From Anaerolineae bacterium (GTDB lineage: Bacteria > Chloroflexota > Anaerolineae > JAAYZQ01): a DNA stretch of 5,731 bases. A program made the position numbers and the translations under genes. Numbering within the stretch: the stretch's first letter is position 1; each line of letters opens with the position of its first letter. The notes under the pieces are model-generated. The model was not told where the DNA came from. It worked only from the letters and a program-made list of their open reading frames with translations, and made no database searches. The stretch spans positions 1-5,731 of the forward strand of contig JAFGIA010000228.1 in assembly GCA_016929795.1 (NCBI GenBank). The letters run 5' to 3'. Below are positions 1 to 5,468 of the stretch, one piece after another.

Positions 1-187
1 CTGCCAGGTTGTTGCTTGTCGTCAGAGTCGTCGCTCCAGAACGAAACATCGGAAGTCTTTGGTCAAGCGACTTTGCAACAACCCTGCAACAATCGGTAGG
101 CTGTTGCCAGGTCGGTGTCATTGCGAGGGAGCGCCAGCGACCGAAGCAATCCCCCACTCCACAAATGCCGATGTATCCCAGAGGCCC
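1..187. other. Non-coding stretch with short inverted repeats
   Basis: No reading frame here has a convincing protein composition or ribosome binding site. The stretch contains GTTGTTGC at 8-15, matched by its reverse complement GCAACAAC at 75-82. It also has a 6-bp stem, GCAACA at 86-91 with TGTTGC at 102-107 and a 10-nt loop. Neither stem is followed by a T-run, so neither is called a terminator. The dispersed palindromic repeat at 117-155 is listed separately. The gene to the left lies outside the window, so this may be an ordinary intergenic spacer. Confidence 0.5.
117..155. repeat. Dispersed palindromic intergenic repeat (CATTGCGAGG...GAAGCAATC type)
   Basis: The element opens with GTCATTGCGAGGGAGCG and closes with GCGACCGAAGCAATCCC. 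Its outer ends ATTGC and GCAAT are complementary, and the interior is an imperfect GC-rich palindrome. The pattern matches a small repeat I recall as scattered between genes in many unrelated bacterial genomes (CATTGCGAGGAGCG...CGAAGCAATC). Copy number in this genome cannot be seen from one window. On the minus strand it translates as a run resembling SLALPRNDT, a known source of spurious predicted peptides, so frames crossing it should be distrusted. Confidence 0.6.
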
Positions 188-403
188 TTATGGGCTCACC
201 AGGTAAGTAGCGACCGTCTCGCCGATTGCGTTTCTTAGTGTGGCTGTTTCTCCTGTCCACCAGGCGGGATCTACCCTGTCCCAGTAAAAGCTGGCAGGTG
301 GGCTGCCGTCCTGGCCGATGCGCGTATGGACTGTCACGTTGCGCGAACCCGTTCGTAGTGGGCGCTTCAGCGCCATTCGCCCTCTGGTCGATAGCACAAT
401 CAT
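188..403 (-). CDS. Possible small protein, 71 residues, unrecognised
   Basis: This frame starts at ATG (403-401) and ends at TAA (190-188). AGAGGAG (plus-strand positions 413-419) lies 9 nt upstream of the start, a good Shine-Dalgarno match and the main reason for listing it. I do not recognise the protein. It has a basic N-terminus (residues about 10-19, MALKRPLRT), then a more protein-like part with VTVHTR, a Gly- and Pro-containing turn, SFYWDR and AWWTGE, ending in YLVSP. There is no signal peptide, membrane segment or cysteine. The basic part is encoded by the GGCGC palindromic repeat at 351-374, so the frame could be a remnant gene fused to repeat sequence, or chance. It diverges from the large gene to its right, and its ribosome binding site abuts that gene's -35 element. 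Confidence 0.28.
   Translation of the reverse strand: MIVLSTRGRMALKRPLRTGSRNVTVHTRIGQDGSPPASFYWDRVDPAWWTGETATLRNAIGETVATYLVSP
351..374. repeat. Short hairpin repeat (GTTCGTAGTG + GGCGCTTCAGCGCC)
   Basis: GTTCGTAGTG is followed directly by GGCGCTTCAGCGCC, a GGCGC/GCGCC stem closed by TTCA. On the other strand it reads as GGCGCTGAAGCGCC followed by CACTACGAAC. This resembles a family I recall as common between genes in Chloroflexota and some Cyanobacteria, in which a short '...GCTNAAGC...' hairpin precedes CTACGAAC. Only one copy is visible. It lies inside the possible small minus-strand gene, which weakens the case for that gene's N-terminal part. Confidence 0.5.
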
Positions 404-420
404 ACCGTTCTGCTCCTCTT

Positions 421-449
421 TTGCGCTCGGCGAAAAGTTGTGCTATACT
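421..449 (+). promoter_or_regulatory. Sigma-70-type promoter with extended -10, for the 573-4514 gene
   Basis: TTGCGC (421-426) is a weak -35 matching the TTG half of the consensus. It is separated by exactly 17 nt from TATACT (444-449), a near-consensus -10. The -10 is preceded by TG plus one base (TGC, 441-443), making it an extended -10 that compensates for the poor -35. The predicted start point is near 456, giving a leader of about 117 nt before the ATG at 573. The surrounding DNA is GC-rich, so this A/T-rich hexamer at correct spacing stands out. No transcript data are available here. Confidence 0.6.
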
Positions 450-459
450 TTCCGCACAA
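438..459. promoter_or_regulatory. Operator-like palindrome TTGTGC-N10-GCACAA over the -10 and start point
   Basis: TTGTGC (438-443) and its exact reverse complement GCACAA (454-459) are separated by 10 nt, a 22-bp dyad with half-sites about 1.5 helical turns apart centre to centre. The dyad spans the -10 element and the predicted start, where a bound dimer would block RNA polymerase. Two more GCACAA half-sites lie nearby, at 394-399 (inside ATAGCACAA, which pairs with TTGTGCTAT at 438-446) and 528-533. The arrangement suits a dimeric repressor, but no regulator gene is visible and the family cannot be named. Confidence 0.4.
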
Positions 460-519
460 GGCGAGCCACCACCCATCACGCACCCGCGACATCTACACTC
501 TTTCTCTGTCGGACCTACC

Positions 520-529
520 GCTCGCGAGC
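520..529. repeat. Perfect 10-bp palindrome GCTCGCGAGC in the leader
   Basis: GCTCGCGAGC is self-complementary and lies in the predicted 5' leader, about 43 nt before the start codon. Its last two bases begin the GCACAA element at 528-533. A short palindrome of this composition is not rare in GC-rich DNA. It could be part of a binding site or a minor RNA fold, and no function is assigned. Confidence 0.3.
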
Positions 530-560
530 ACAAAACCCTGTTCACCTCTGTCGACGGGGA

Positions 561-567
561 AGAGGAG
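561..567 (+). promoter_or_regulatory. Ribosome binding site fixing the start at 573
   Basis: AGAGGAG lies 5 nt before the ATG at 573. It decides the start of the long gene: the same frame stays open back to an ATG at 318, but that longer version would run through the promoter and the hairpin repeat. Its extra 85 residues also look like non-coding translation, rich in Arg, Ser and Thr. Starting at 573 puts a signal peptide at the N-terminus. Confidence 0.75.
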
Positions 568-572
568 CTGCC

Positions 573-3500
573 ATGGTTGCTAGGAAGGTCGCTGTCCTGT
601 CCGTCCTGATCGTATCGCTTGCCATCACCCTGCACGCGCGTGCCCCTATCACCCGCTCGCTGCCCGCCGATCCGCCGCCCCCGCGGCCGCGAGGCCCGGA
701 GACCGGTCTTGAGACCATCCCGTTCCTGAGCGTGGAGCCGGCCGTGGGCGAATCGCCATCGCGGGCGACGACGCCTGTCATTCCGTGGGGCAGGTTGGTG
801 TACCAGTCGGTGCGCGATGGGAATTGGGAAATCTATGTCGCCGACGGCAACGGCGCAAACCCGGTGCGGCTGACCTACAGCCCGTCTGCCGACATCCACC
901 CCCGCTTCGATCGTGGGTGCACGCGCATCGCCTACGTCGTGGCAGGCAGCAAGTACTACCAGATCTATGTCATGGCCGCCGACGGTTCGAACAGGCAGCA
1001 GTTGACGTCCCAGAGAGCCGACGCCGTCAACCCCGACTGGTCACCCGATGGGACGCGCATCGTGTACGAGTCGTACCAGGATGGCCAGGCCGAGATCTAT
1101 GTGATGGGCGCCGACGGCTCGAACCCGACGCGGCTGACGTGGCACAATGGCTACGATGGCCAACCGAGCTGGTCGCCGGACGGCGGCCAGCTCGCGTTTG
1201 TTTCTACCCGGGCCGGTCACTATCACATCTGGGCCATGCGTGCCGATGGCAGCAATCCGGTGCAGCTCTCCACCCAACCGTACAGTGAGCACCCGACGTG
1301 GGCGCCTGATGGTGGCGTGATCGGATACGACGCGGACGGAGACGGGGACGGCTGGCAAGAACTGTGGCTGATGGGCCACGATGGGTCGAACCAACAAGAA
1401 ATTCGGAATTCGGGAGGCCCTGACAGGGCGCGCGATCTGTGGGCCCGAAGCTGGGCGCCTGATGGGCGCCATCTCGCCTACACACAGATCGACTGGATAG
1501 AGTACGGCGGCAACTGGTATTGGACCGGCGCCGAGCTCTACGTTTGGGATCGTGACACGTCCTACCTGGTAGAACGGCTCGGCAGCGATGACACGGCCTG
1601 GAACCCCGACCTGGAGTCGCTCGACGCGCTGCCCCCCGCGTCGACCGTGAACCCACTGCCCGGGTGGAGCTCCTCACCGGTCACCCTCACCTGGTTGGCA
1701 GAGCCAGACGACCTGTCGGGTTTGCGTGGATTCGACATCGAGGTGAAGGACGGTGTCGATGGCGAGTGGCAGCGGCTCCTGTCCAACACGGGCGAGACCT
1801 CACTTCCTTATCCCGGTGTCGGTGGGCACACGTACTATTTTCGTGTACGGGCTCACGACAACGTCTTTAACTATGAAGCGTGGCCCGTGGATTACGATGT
1901 TGTGACCCGCGTGGAGGCAGCGCCGCCGAGAACGGCTGTACATCCTCTATCCGCTTTTTCCCAACCGGACCTCCTCGTCCGCTGGGGTGGTGTGGACCCG
2001 GGCGGTTCGGGAGTTGAATCCTACGACGTCCAGGTTCGAGATCTCCCCGATGGGGCGTGGACCGGCTGGCTCACCGCGACGGCCGATACATCGGCACGGT
2101 TTGTAGGAGTGCCGGGTCAAAGCTACGCGTTCCGCGTGAGGGCTGTCGACCGTGCGCGGAACGCAGAGGCGTGGCCGCCAGGTGCGGGCGATACCGAAAC
2201 GACGGTCTATGCGTGGCGTCTCGTGGGCACCGTGCACGACAACACCGGCACCCCGATCTCTGGCGCCGCGCTGGTGACCGCGCCGCCGGCTTTTCTCACT
2301 ACGTCCAACGACCGGGACGGCGCCTTCGGCGTGTACCTGGCGGCCACGGCTCCGTCTCACCTCGTACGTTGGGAAAAAGAGGGATACGGCGCCCTGCCCG
2401 ACACCGATTTCGCCGGCCTGCCCGACGCCACGTGGAACGTCACCCTGCCGCCCGCGGACAATGTCGTCGCCGATTGGGGATTCGAAAGTGCCGCACTGGC
2501 GCCCAATTGGCTGCCTGCAGGTAACGTGGGCGTGGGGCAGCTCGCCCATACCGGGCACTTTGCTGCCCGGATCGGCAGTCAGTTTGACCTGTTTCAAGAT
2601 CGTGCCGATGTCTCACAGTCGGAAGGGGCATCCGACGCTTACTCGATGGCCGTCGACGCCTCTGACCGTGTGCACGTGGCATGGTGGGATCAATCGGCGG
2701 CCGGCAGCAACATTTCCTATTCGCTGCGTTCCCCTGATGGCACCTGGAGTGGCCCGGAGATCGTCTCCAACGTTTCGGCACCGTGGACGTCCCTCGCTCT
2801 CCGCGTAGATGAGGCGGGATTGGCTCATCTGATGTGGCGAGATGACGTCTCTGGAGCGTCTGTTCTCCTTTACGCGCGCCGGAGTGTGCAGGGCGCCTGG
2901 TCCGCTCCCGAGATCATCTCGGAGGCGGACTCTACCATTGGCAACTCGCAGATCGGACTCGGTCCGGACGGCACGGTGCACGCGGCATGGACCCGTGAGA
3001 CGCGTCAGCTCTTCTATGCGCGCAGGCTCGCCGGTGGCACCTGGTCTGTGCCGTGGCAGATCGACGATTACTATAACTTGTCCAATGTCCGGATCACGGT
3101 CGACGATAGTGGCACAGTTCACCTTGCCTGGCGGCGTGACCACTATGTTGCGTATGCGCAGAAAAAGGCGAACGCCGCCTGGTCGGGCGTCGAGATTGCG
3201 TCCGGGTCGGGTTACCACAATCTGCTCGGCTACCAGATCGCCGTTGGCACCGCTGGCGACGTCCACGCGTTGTGGTTGGACGATCTGAACACCGCCGACG
3301 GCTGGGATATATACTATGCGGCGCGCCGCAGCGACGGAACCTGGTCGGCACCGCAGGCTGTGACGCGCAGTGGGATGTGTTTCCAGGTGGCGATGGCCGT
3401 GGATGACCACGGCGGTGTGCATGCGGCCTGGCAACACCCTATCGGCTCCTACGGACAGATCTTTTACGCTCGTCGCACGAGCGACGGTTCCTGGACTGAG

Positions 3501-4514
3501 CCGGAGCACATATCGTATAACGTTACGAGTGCGTGGGCGCCCAGGATCACGGTGGATCGCAACGGAGGCGTCTATCTCGTCTGGCTCGGCTCGTACATGG
3601 GCTTTGACCAGGTCTTTTATACACACCGCCGCCTCGACGGGACCTGGTCCGATCCCCAAAACATCTCGCACTCGCCTCGCGAGTGCAAAGATCCGCGCGC
3701 CGTTCTCCAGCCGGCCGGACTGCTCCACGTCGCGTGGCGCCAGGAGGCTGGTGATGGGCACGACATCATGCACGTCGGGCCCGCCGTGGCACAGCAGAGC
3801 GCAGACATGGCGCTCTCTCAGGTCATTTCGATTCCGCAAGCCGCGGATCACCCTACCCTCTCCTTCCTCTACCAGCTCCACGGGACTCGCCCTGCCGCGG
3901 CCAGCCGGCTCGACGTGCTGGTAGACGATGGCGTCGCCGCATCCTCTCTCTTTTCAACCGCGGTGAGCACCGGGGGCTGGCAACAGCAGTGGGCCGACCT
4001 GGCGCCGTGGGCTGGCCAGGTGGTGACTCTGACCTGGAATCTACGCCAGGAAGCTGCCAGGCCTTACGCGTGGGCGTTTCTGGACGAGGTAAGCGTCGGG
4101 TCTACCTATCCTGACCTGTGGCTCGCGTCAGAGGCGCCGACCGCCGCAGCACTGCCCGGCGACGAGGCAGTGGTGCTTCTTTACTACAGCAACCAGGGTG
4201 GGGCGGTTGCAGCCGGCGCGCGCCTCACCGTCACCTTGCCCCTCGGCCTCGACCTGGTCGCCGCGGATCCGCCGCCGTTCTCGACCACACCGGAGCTGTG
4301 GTGGGACCTGGGCGACGTGCCGGGGAAAAGCGAGTGGCTCGCCGTCACCATCCGGGCACGCGTGTCACCGGAGGCACCACCTGGCGACTACCTGGCCTAC
4401 TCGGCGCGCATCGACACTGCGACAGAGCCGGAAACGGCGAACAACGAGGTAGAGGGATCTCTTCTAGTAGGTACACAGATCCACCTGCCAGTGATCATCA
4501 AAACGTGGCCGTGA
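573..4514 (+). CDS. Large secreted multidomain protein with two beta-propellers (PD40 and BNR-like), FN3-like and jelly-roll-like domains
   Basis: This 1313-residue exported protein probably acts at or outside the cell surface. Residues 1-24 form a signal peptide: basic VARK, a hydrophobic core, then ARA before Pro25, so the exact cleavage site is unclear. A Pro-rich linker follows. Residues 73-345 hold six PD40/TolB-like units (IYVM.ADGSNP..LT, then .WSPDG). Residues 354-438 and 451-536 are two FN3-like domains with matching ends (FRVRA.D...N.EAWP). Residues 548-628 resemble a carboxypeptidase-regulatory domain. Residues 630-670 and 1076-1177 look like two halves of one jelly-roll-like domain, interrupted by BNR-like repeats (679-1073). 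Residues 1180-1300 are DUF11/CARDB-like, and the chain ends HLPVIIKTWP, resembling a tail I recall in Chloroflexota exported proteins. The BNR units lack the Asp-box spacing of sialidases and I see no catalytic site. I infer a binding or scaffold role on carbohydrate or protein. The name reflects architecture, not demonstrated function. Confidence 0.93.
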   Translation: MVARKVAVLSVLIVSLAITLHARAPITRSLPADPPPPRPRGPETGLETIPFLSVEPAVGESPSRATTPVIPWGRLVYQSVRDGNWEIYVADGNGANPVRLTYSPSADIHPRFDRGCTRIAYVVAGSKYYQIYVMAADGSNRQQLTSQRADAVNPDWSPDGTRIVYESYQDGQAEIYVMGADGSNPTRLTWHNGYDGQPSWSPDGGQLAFVSTRAGHYHIWAMRADGSNPVQLSTQPYSEHPTWAPDGGVIGYDADGDGDGWQELWLMGHDGSNQQEIRNSGGPDRARDLWARSWAPDGRHLAYTQIDWIEYGGNWYWTGAELYVWDRDTSYLVERLGSDDTAWNPDLESLDALPPASTVNPLPGWSSSPVTLTWLAEPDDLSGLRGFDIEVKDGVDGEWQRLLSNTGETSLPYPGVGGHTYYFRVRAHDNVFNYEAWPVDYDVVTRVEAAPPRTAVHPLSAFSQPDLLVRWGGVDPGGSGVESYDVQVRDLPDGAWTGWLTATADTSARFVGVPGQSYAFRVRAVDRARNAEAWPPGAGDTETTVYAWRLVGTVHDNTGTPISGAALVTAPPAFLTTSNDRDGAFGVYLAATAPSHLVRWEKEGYGALPDTDFAGLPDATWNVTLPPADNVVADWGFESAALAPNWLPAGNVGVGQLAHTGHFAARIGSQFDLFQDRADVSQSEGASDAYSMAVDASDRVHVAWWDQSAAGSNISYSLRSPDGTWSGPEIVSNVSAPWTSLALRVDEAGLAHLMWRDDVSGASVLLYARRSVQGAWSAPEIISEADSTIGNSQIGLGPDGTVHAAWTRETRQLFYARRLAGGTWSVPWQIDDYYNLSNVRITVDDSGTVHLAWRRDHYVAYAQKKANAAWSGVEIASGSGYHNLLGYQIAVGTAGDVHALWLDDLNTADGWDIYYAARRSDGTWSAPQAVTRSGMCFQVAMAVDDHGGVHAAWQHPIGSYGQIFYARRTSDGSWTEPEHISYNVTSAWAPRITVDRNGGVYLVWLGSYMGFDQVFYTHRRLDGTWSDPQNISHSPRECKDPRAVLQPAGLLHVAWRQEAGDGHDIMHVGPAVAQQSADMALSQVISIPQAADHPTLSFLYQLHGTRPAAASRLDVLVDDGVAASSLFSTAVSTGGWQQQWADLAPWAGQVVTLTWNLRQEAARPYAWAFLDEVSVGSTYPDLWLASEAPTAAALPGDEAVVLLYYSNQGGAVAAGARLTVTLPLGLDLVAADPPPFSTTPELWWDLGDVPGKSEWLAVTIRARVSPEAPPGDYLAYSARIDTATEPETANNEVEGSLLVGTQIHLPVIIKTWP
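786..1613 (+). repeat. Six PD40/TolB-like propeller units (protein repeat, residues 72-347)
   Basis: Six units of about 40-55 residues recur. The pattern is a hydrophobic strand (LVYQS, IVYES, LAFVS, IGYDA), then IY/IW/LW plus V.A/G.DGSNP, then QLT or RLT, then .WSPDG or .WAPDG opening the next unit. The first unit lacks an opening WSPDG strand, and the stretch after the sixth supplies AWNPD, the expected way to close a six-bladed ring. TolB has this fold in the periplasm, but the downstream domains differ completely, so this is not TolB. Unit five contains DADGDGDGW (residues 253-261), an acidic loop that could bind Ca2+. Confidence 0.8.
2607..3770 (+). repeat. Eight BNR-like propeller units (protein repeat, residues 679-1066)
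   Basis: The unit is about 48-50 residues long: a strand ending in VD, then G.VH.AW, a variable loop, I.YARR, DGTWS.P and ..IS. VH.AW-like cores occur eight times (HVAWW, HLMWR, HAAWT, HLAWR, HALWL, HAAWQ, YLVWL, HVAWR). The eighth unit stops before DGTWS.P..IS, while DVSQSEG (from residue 679) before unit one resembles that missing last strand. This fits a ring closed by pairing N- and C-terminal strands. Unit sequences are well diverged, so the array is old rather than a recent duplication. Confidence 0.75.
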
Positions 4515-4613
4515 CGTAGTGTGCTCGCCCTCCGATACCCGGTGATTGTTTCCGTTTTTGCTTCCCTACCACACCCGGCCACCTAACTTCCCAATTCCCC
4601 AATTCCCTACTCC
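4515..4613. other. Gap between convergent genes, no clear terminator
   Basis: The two flanking genes converge on this 99-bp gap. I looked for a GC-rich stem followed by a T-run on either strand and found none convincing. GTTTCCGTTTTTGC (near 4547-4560) is T-rich but has no stem in front of it. The right third is occupied by the low-complexity repeat described next. Termination may be Rho-dependent, or depend on a structure I cannot fold by eye. Confidence 0.45.
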
Positions 4614-4622
4614 CTACTCCCT
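4588..4622. repeat. Low-complexity tandem repeat (CCAATTCC / CCTACTCC units)
   Basis: Two AATTCCC(C) units are followed by two TACTCCC units, giving a 7-8-nt period over about 35 bp with strong strand asymmetry (plus strand C/T-rich). I recall similar 'CCTACTCCCTACTCCC' tracts between genes in Chloroflexota genomes, but cannot check copy number. The tract runs into the 3' end of the minus-strand molybdoenzyme gene, and the minus-strand GAGTAG it contains supplies that gene's TAG stop (4616-4614). Confidence 0.6.
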
Positions 4623-5468
4623 CGACTCGATCCCGTCCGGGTAAAAAATCTCCCCACCCCCCTCGATCGGCCGGCTGCCACCCGGCAGGTCGAGTGGATA
4701 GTCGCGCCCGCGCCGGATGGTGCCTTCAGTAGTGTACGGCCCCACGTCGGGCCAGTAGCCCACCAGCTCGTCTGTCGCAAACTCGATGCGCACGATCGCC
4801 TTTGCGCTCTTGTAGCCGTACAGCCACGGGATCATCAGACGCAGCGGCGCCCCATAGATCTCGGGCAGTATGTTGCCGTTCATCTGGTGCACCCAGATGG
4901 CGCGCTCGCGCAGCAGGCTCTCGATCGACATCGACTCGTAGTAGCCGTCGGCGCACTGCATGTGCACCCACTGCGCCTCTGGCGCCGGCTGCACCACCTC
5001 CAGCAGCGCGCTCAGGTGAAACCCCTCCCACGCCGCGGCCGCCGACCACCCCTCGACGCACGCCATGCGCGACACCTGCGCGATGCGCGGCAACGCAAGC
5101 ACGTTGGTGAAGGACAGCTTTTGTGGGCTGCGCACCAGGCCGTCCACTTCCAGCACCCACGTATCGCGGCTCACGGGCTGGAGCGGCCGGTAGTAGCGCA
5201 CGTAAAAGCCGGGCACGTTCTCGTTGCGCAGCACGTCGGGCACCGGCGGCAGCGTGGCGGTTGGGCCGGGGAAGAACGGCTCGCCCGTCGCGCCCGCTGC
5301 GCCGCTCGTCGGGCCCGGGATCGAGCTGGGGACGCTCGTCGGTGCCGCGCCTGCCGGCGTTCCGCCCACCGGCGCCTCCGTTTCTTCCACCCCGCACGCG
5401 CTCAATGCGGGCAGGAGTGCGGCGCCCGCCGCGAGGCGCACGAATTGGCGTCGGGTCAGCTTGTTCAT
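4614..5468 (-). CDS. Tat-exported lipoprotein molybdopterin oxidoreductase, YedY/MsrP-like (sulfite oxidase fold)
   Basis: This 284-residue enzyme probably uses a mononuclear molybdenum cofactor outside the membrane. Residues 5-11 (TRRQFVR) are a twin-arginine signal, fitting export of a folded cofactor-loaded protein. LSAC at 22-25 is a lipobox, so Cys25 is likely lipidated. A Pro/Gly/Ala/Thr linker runs to about residue 75. The catalytic domain (about 85-245) has CVEGWS at 137-142, where Cys137 matches the Mo-ligand cysteine of the sulfite oxidase family. GAPLRL (206-211) and YGYKSAK (217-223) are also family signatures. E. coli MsrP repairs oxidised methionine in periplasmic proteins with the haem partner MsrQ, and no MsrQ is visible here. 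The substrate is therefore open, and other family members act on sulfite or unknown compounds. The start overlaps the upstream peroxiredoxin stop by ATGA, has only a weak GAGG about 12 nt ahead, and is probably translated by coupling. A repeat supplies the stop codon. Confidence 0.9.
   Translation of the reverse strand: MNKLTRRQFVRLAAGAALLPALSACGVEETEAPVGGTPAGAAPTSVPSSIPGPTSGAAGATGEPFFPGPTATLPPVPDVLRNENVPGFYVRYYRPLQPVSRDTWVLEVDGLVRSPQKLSFTNVLALPRIAQVSRMACVEGWSAAAAWEGFHLSALLEVVQPAPEAQWVHMQCADGYYESMSIESLLRERAIWVHQMNGNILPEIYGAPLRLMIPWLYGYKSAKAIVRIEFATDELVGYWPDVGPYTTEGTIRRGRDYPLDLPGGSRPIEGGGEIFYPDGIESRE

Noticed and set aside
75..107. Intrinsic terminator for a gene off the left edge
   Set aside because: The GCACA-like stem is only 6 bp (GCAACA/TGTTGC) and is not followed by a T-run.
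1..155. CRISPR array or tRNA in the left-hand repeats
   Set aside because: The GCAACA/TGTTGC motifs are short, irregularly spaced and inverted rather than direct repeats with uniform spacers. No cloverleaf with a T-loop GTTCRA motif was found.
318..572. N-terminal extension of the large gene to the ATG at 318, adding 85 residues
   Set aside because: It would read through the hairpin repeat, the promoter and the predicted transcript start. It lacks a ribosome binding site and would bury the signal peptide, whereas the ATG at 573 has AGAGGAG 5 nt upstream.
786..1613. TolB of the Tol-Pal system
   Set aside because: The PD40 units are TolB-like, but the TolB N-terminal domain is missing, the downstream domains are unrelated, and no tolQRA or pal genes are present.
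2607..3770. Sialidase or other glycosidase activity from the BNR-like repeats
   Set aside because: The S-D-G-T-W segments lack the S-x-D-x-G-x-T-W spacing of a true Asp-box. I see no arginine triad or Tyr/Glu nucleophile arrangement, so only the propeller fold is supported.
2613..3881. Long open frame of 422 residues on the minus strand inside the large gene
   Set aside because: It is a shadow frame opposite a GC-rich coding region. It is rich in Arg and Val with no domain pattern, and it lies over the clearly conserved BNR-like repeats on the plus strand.
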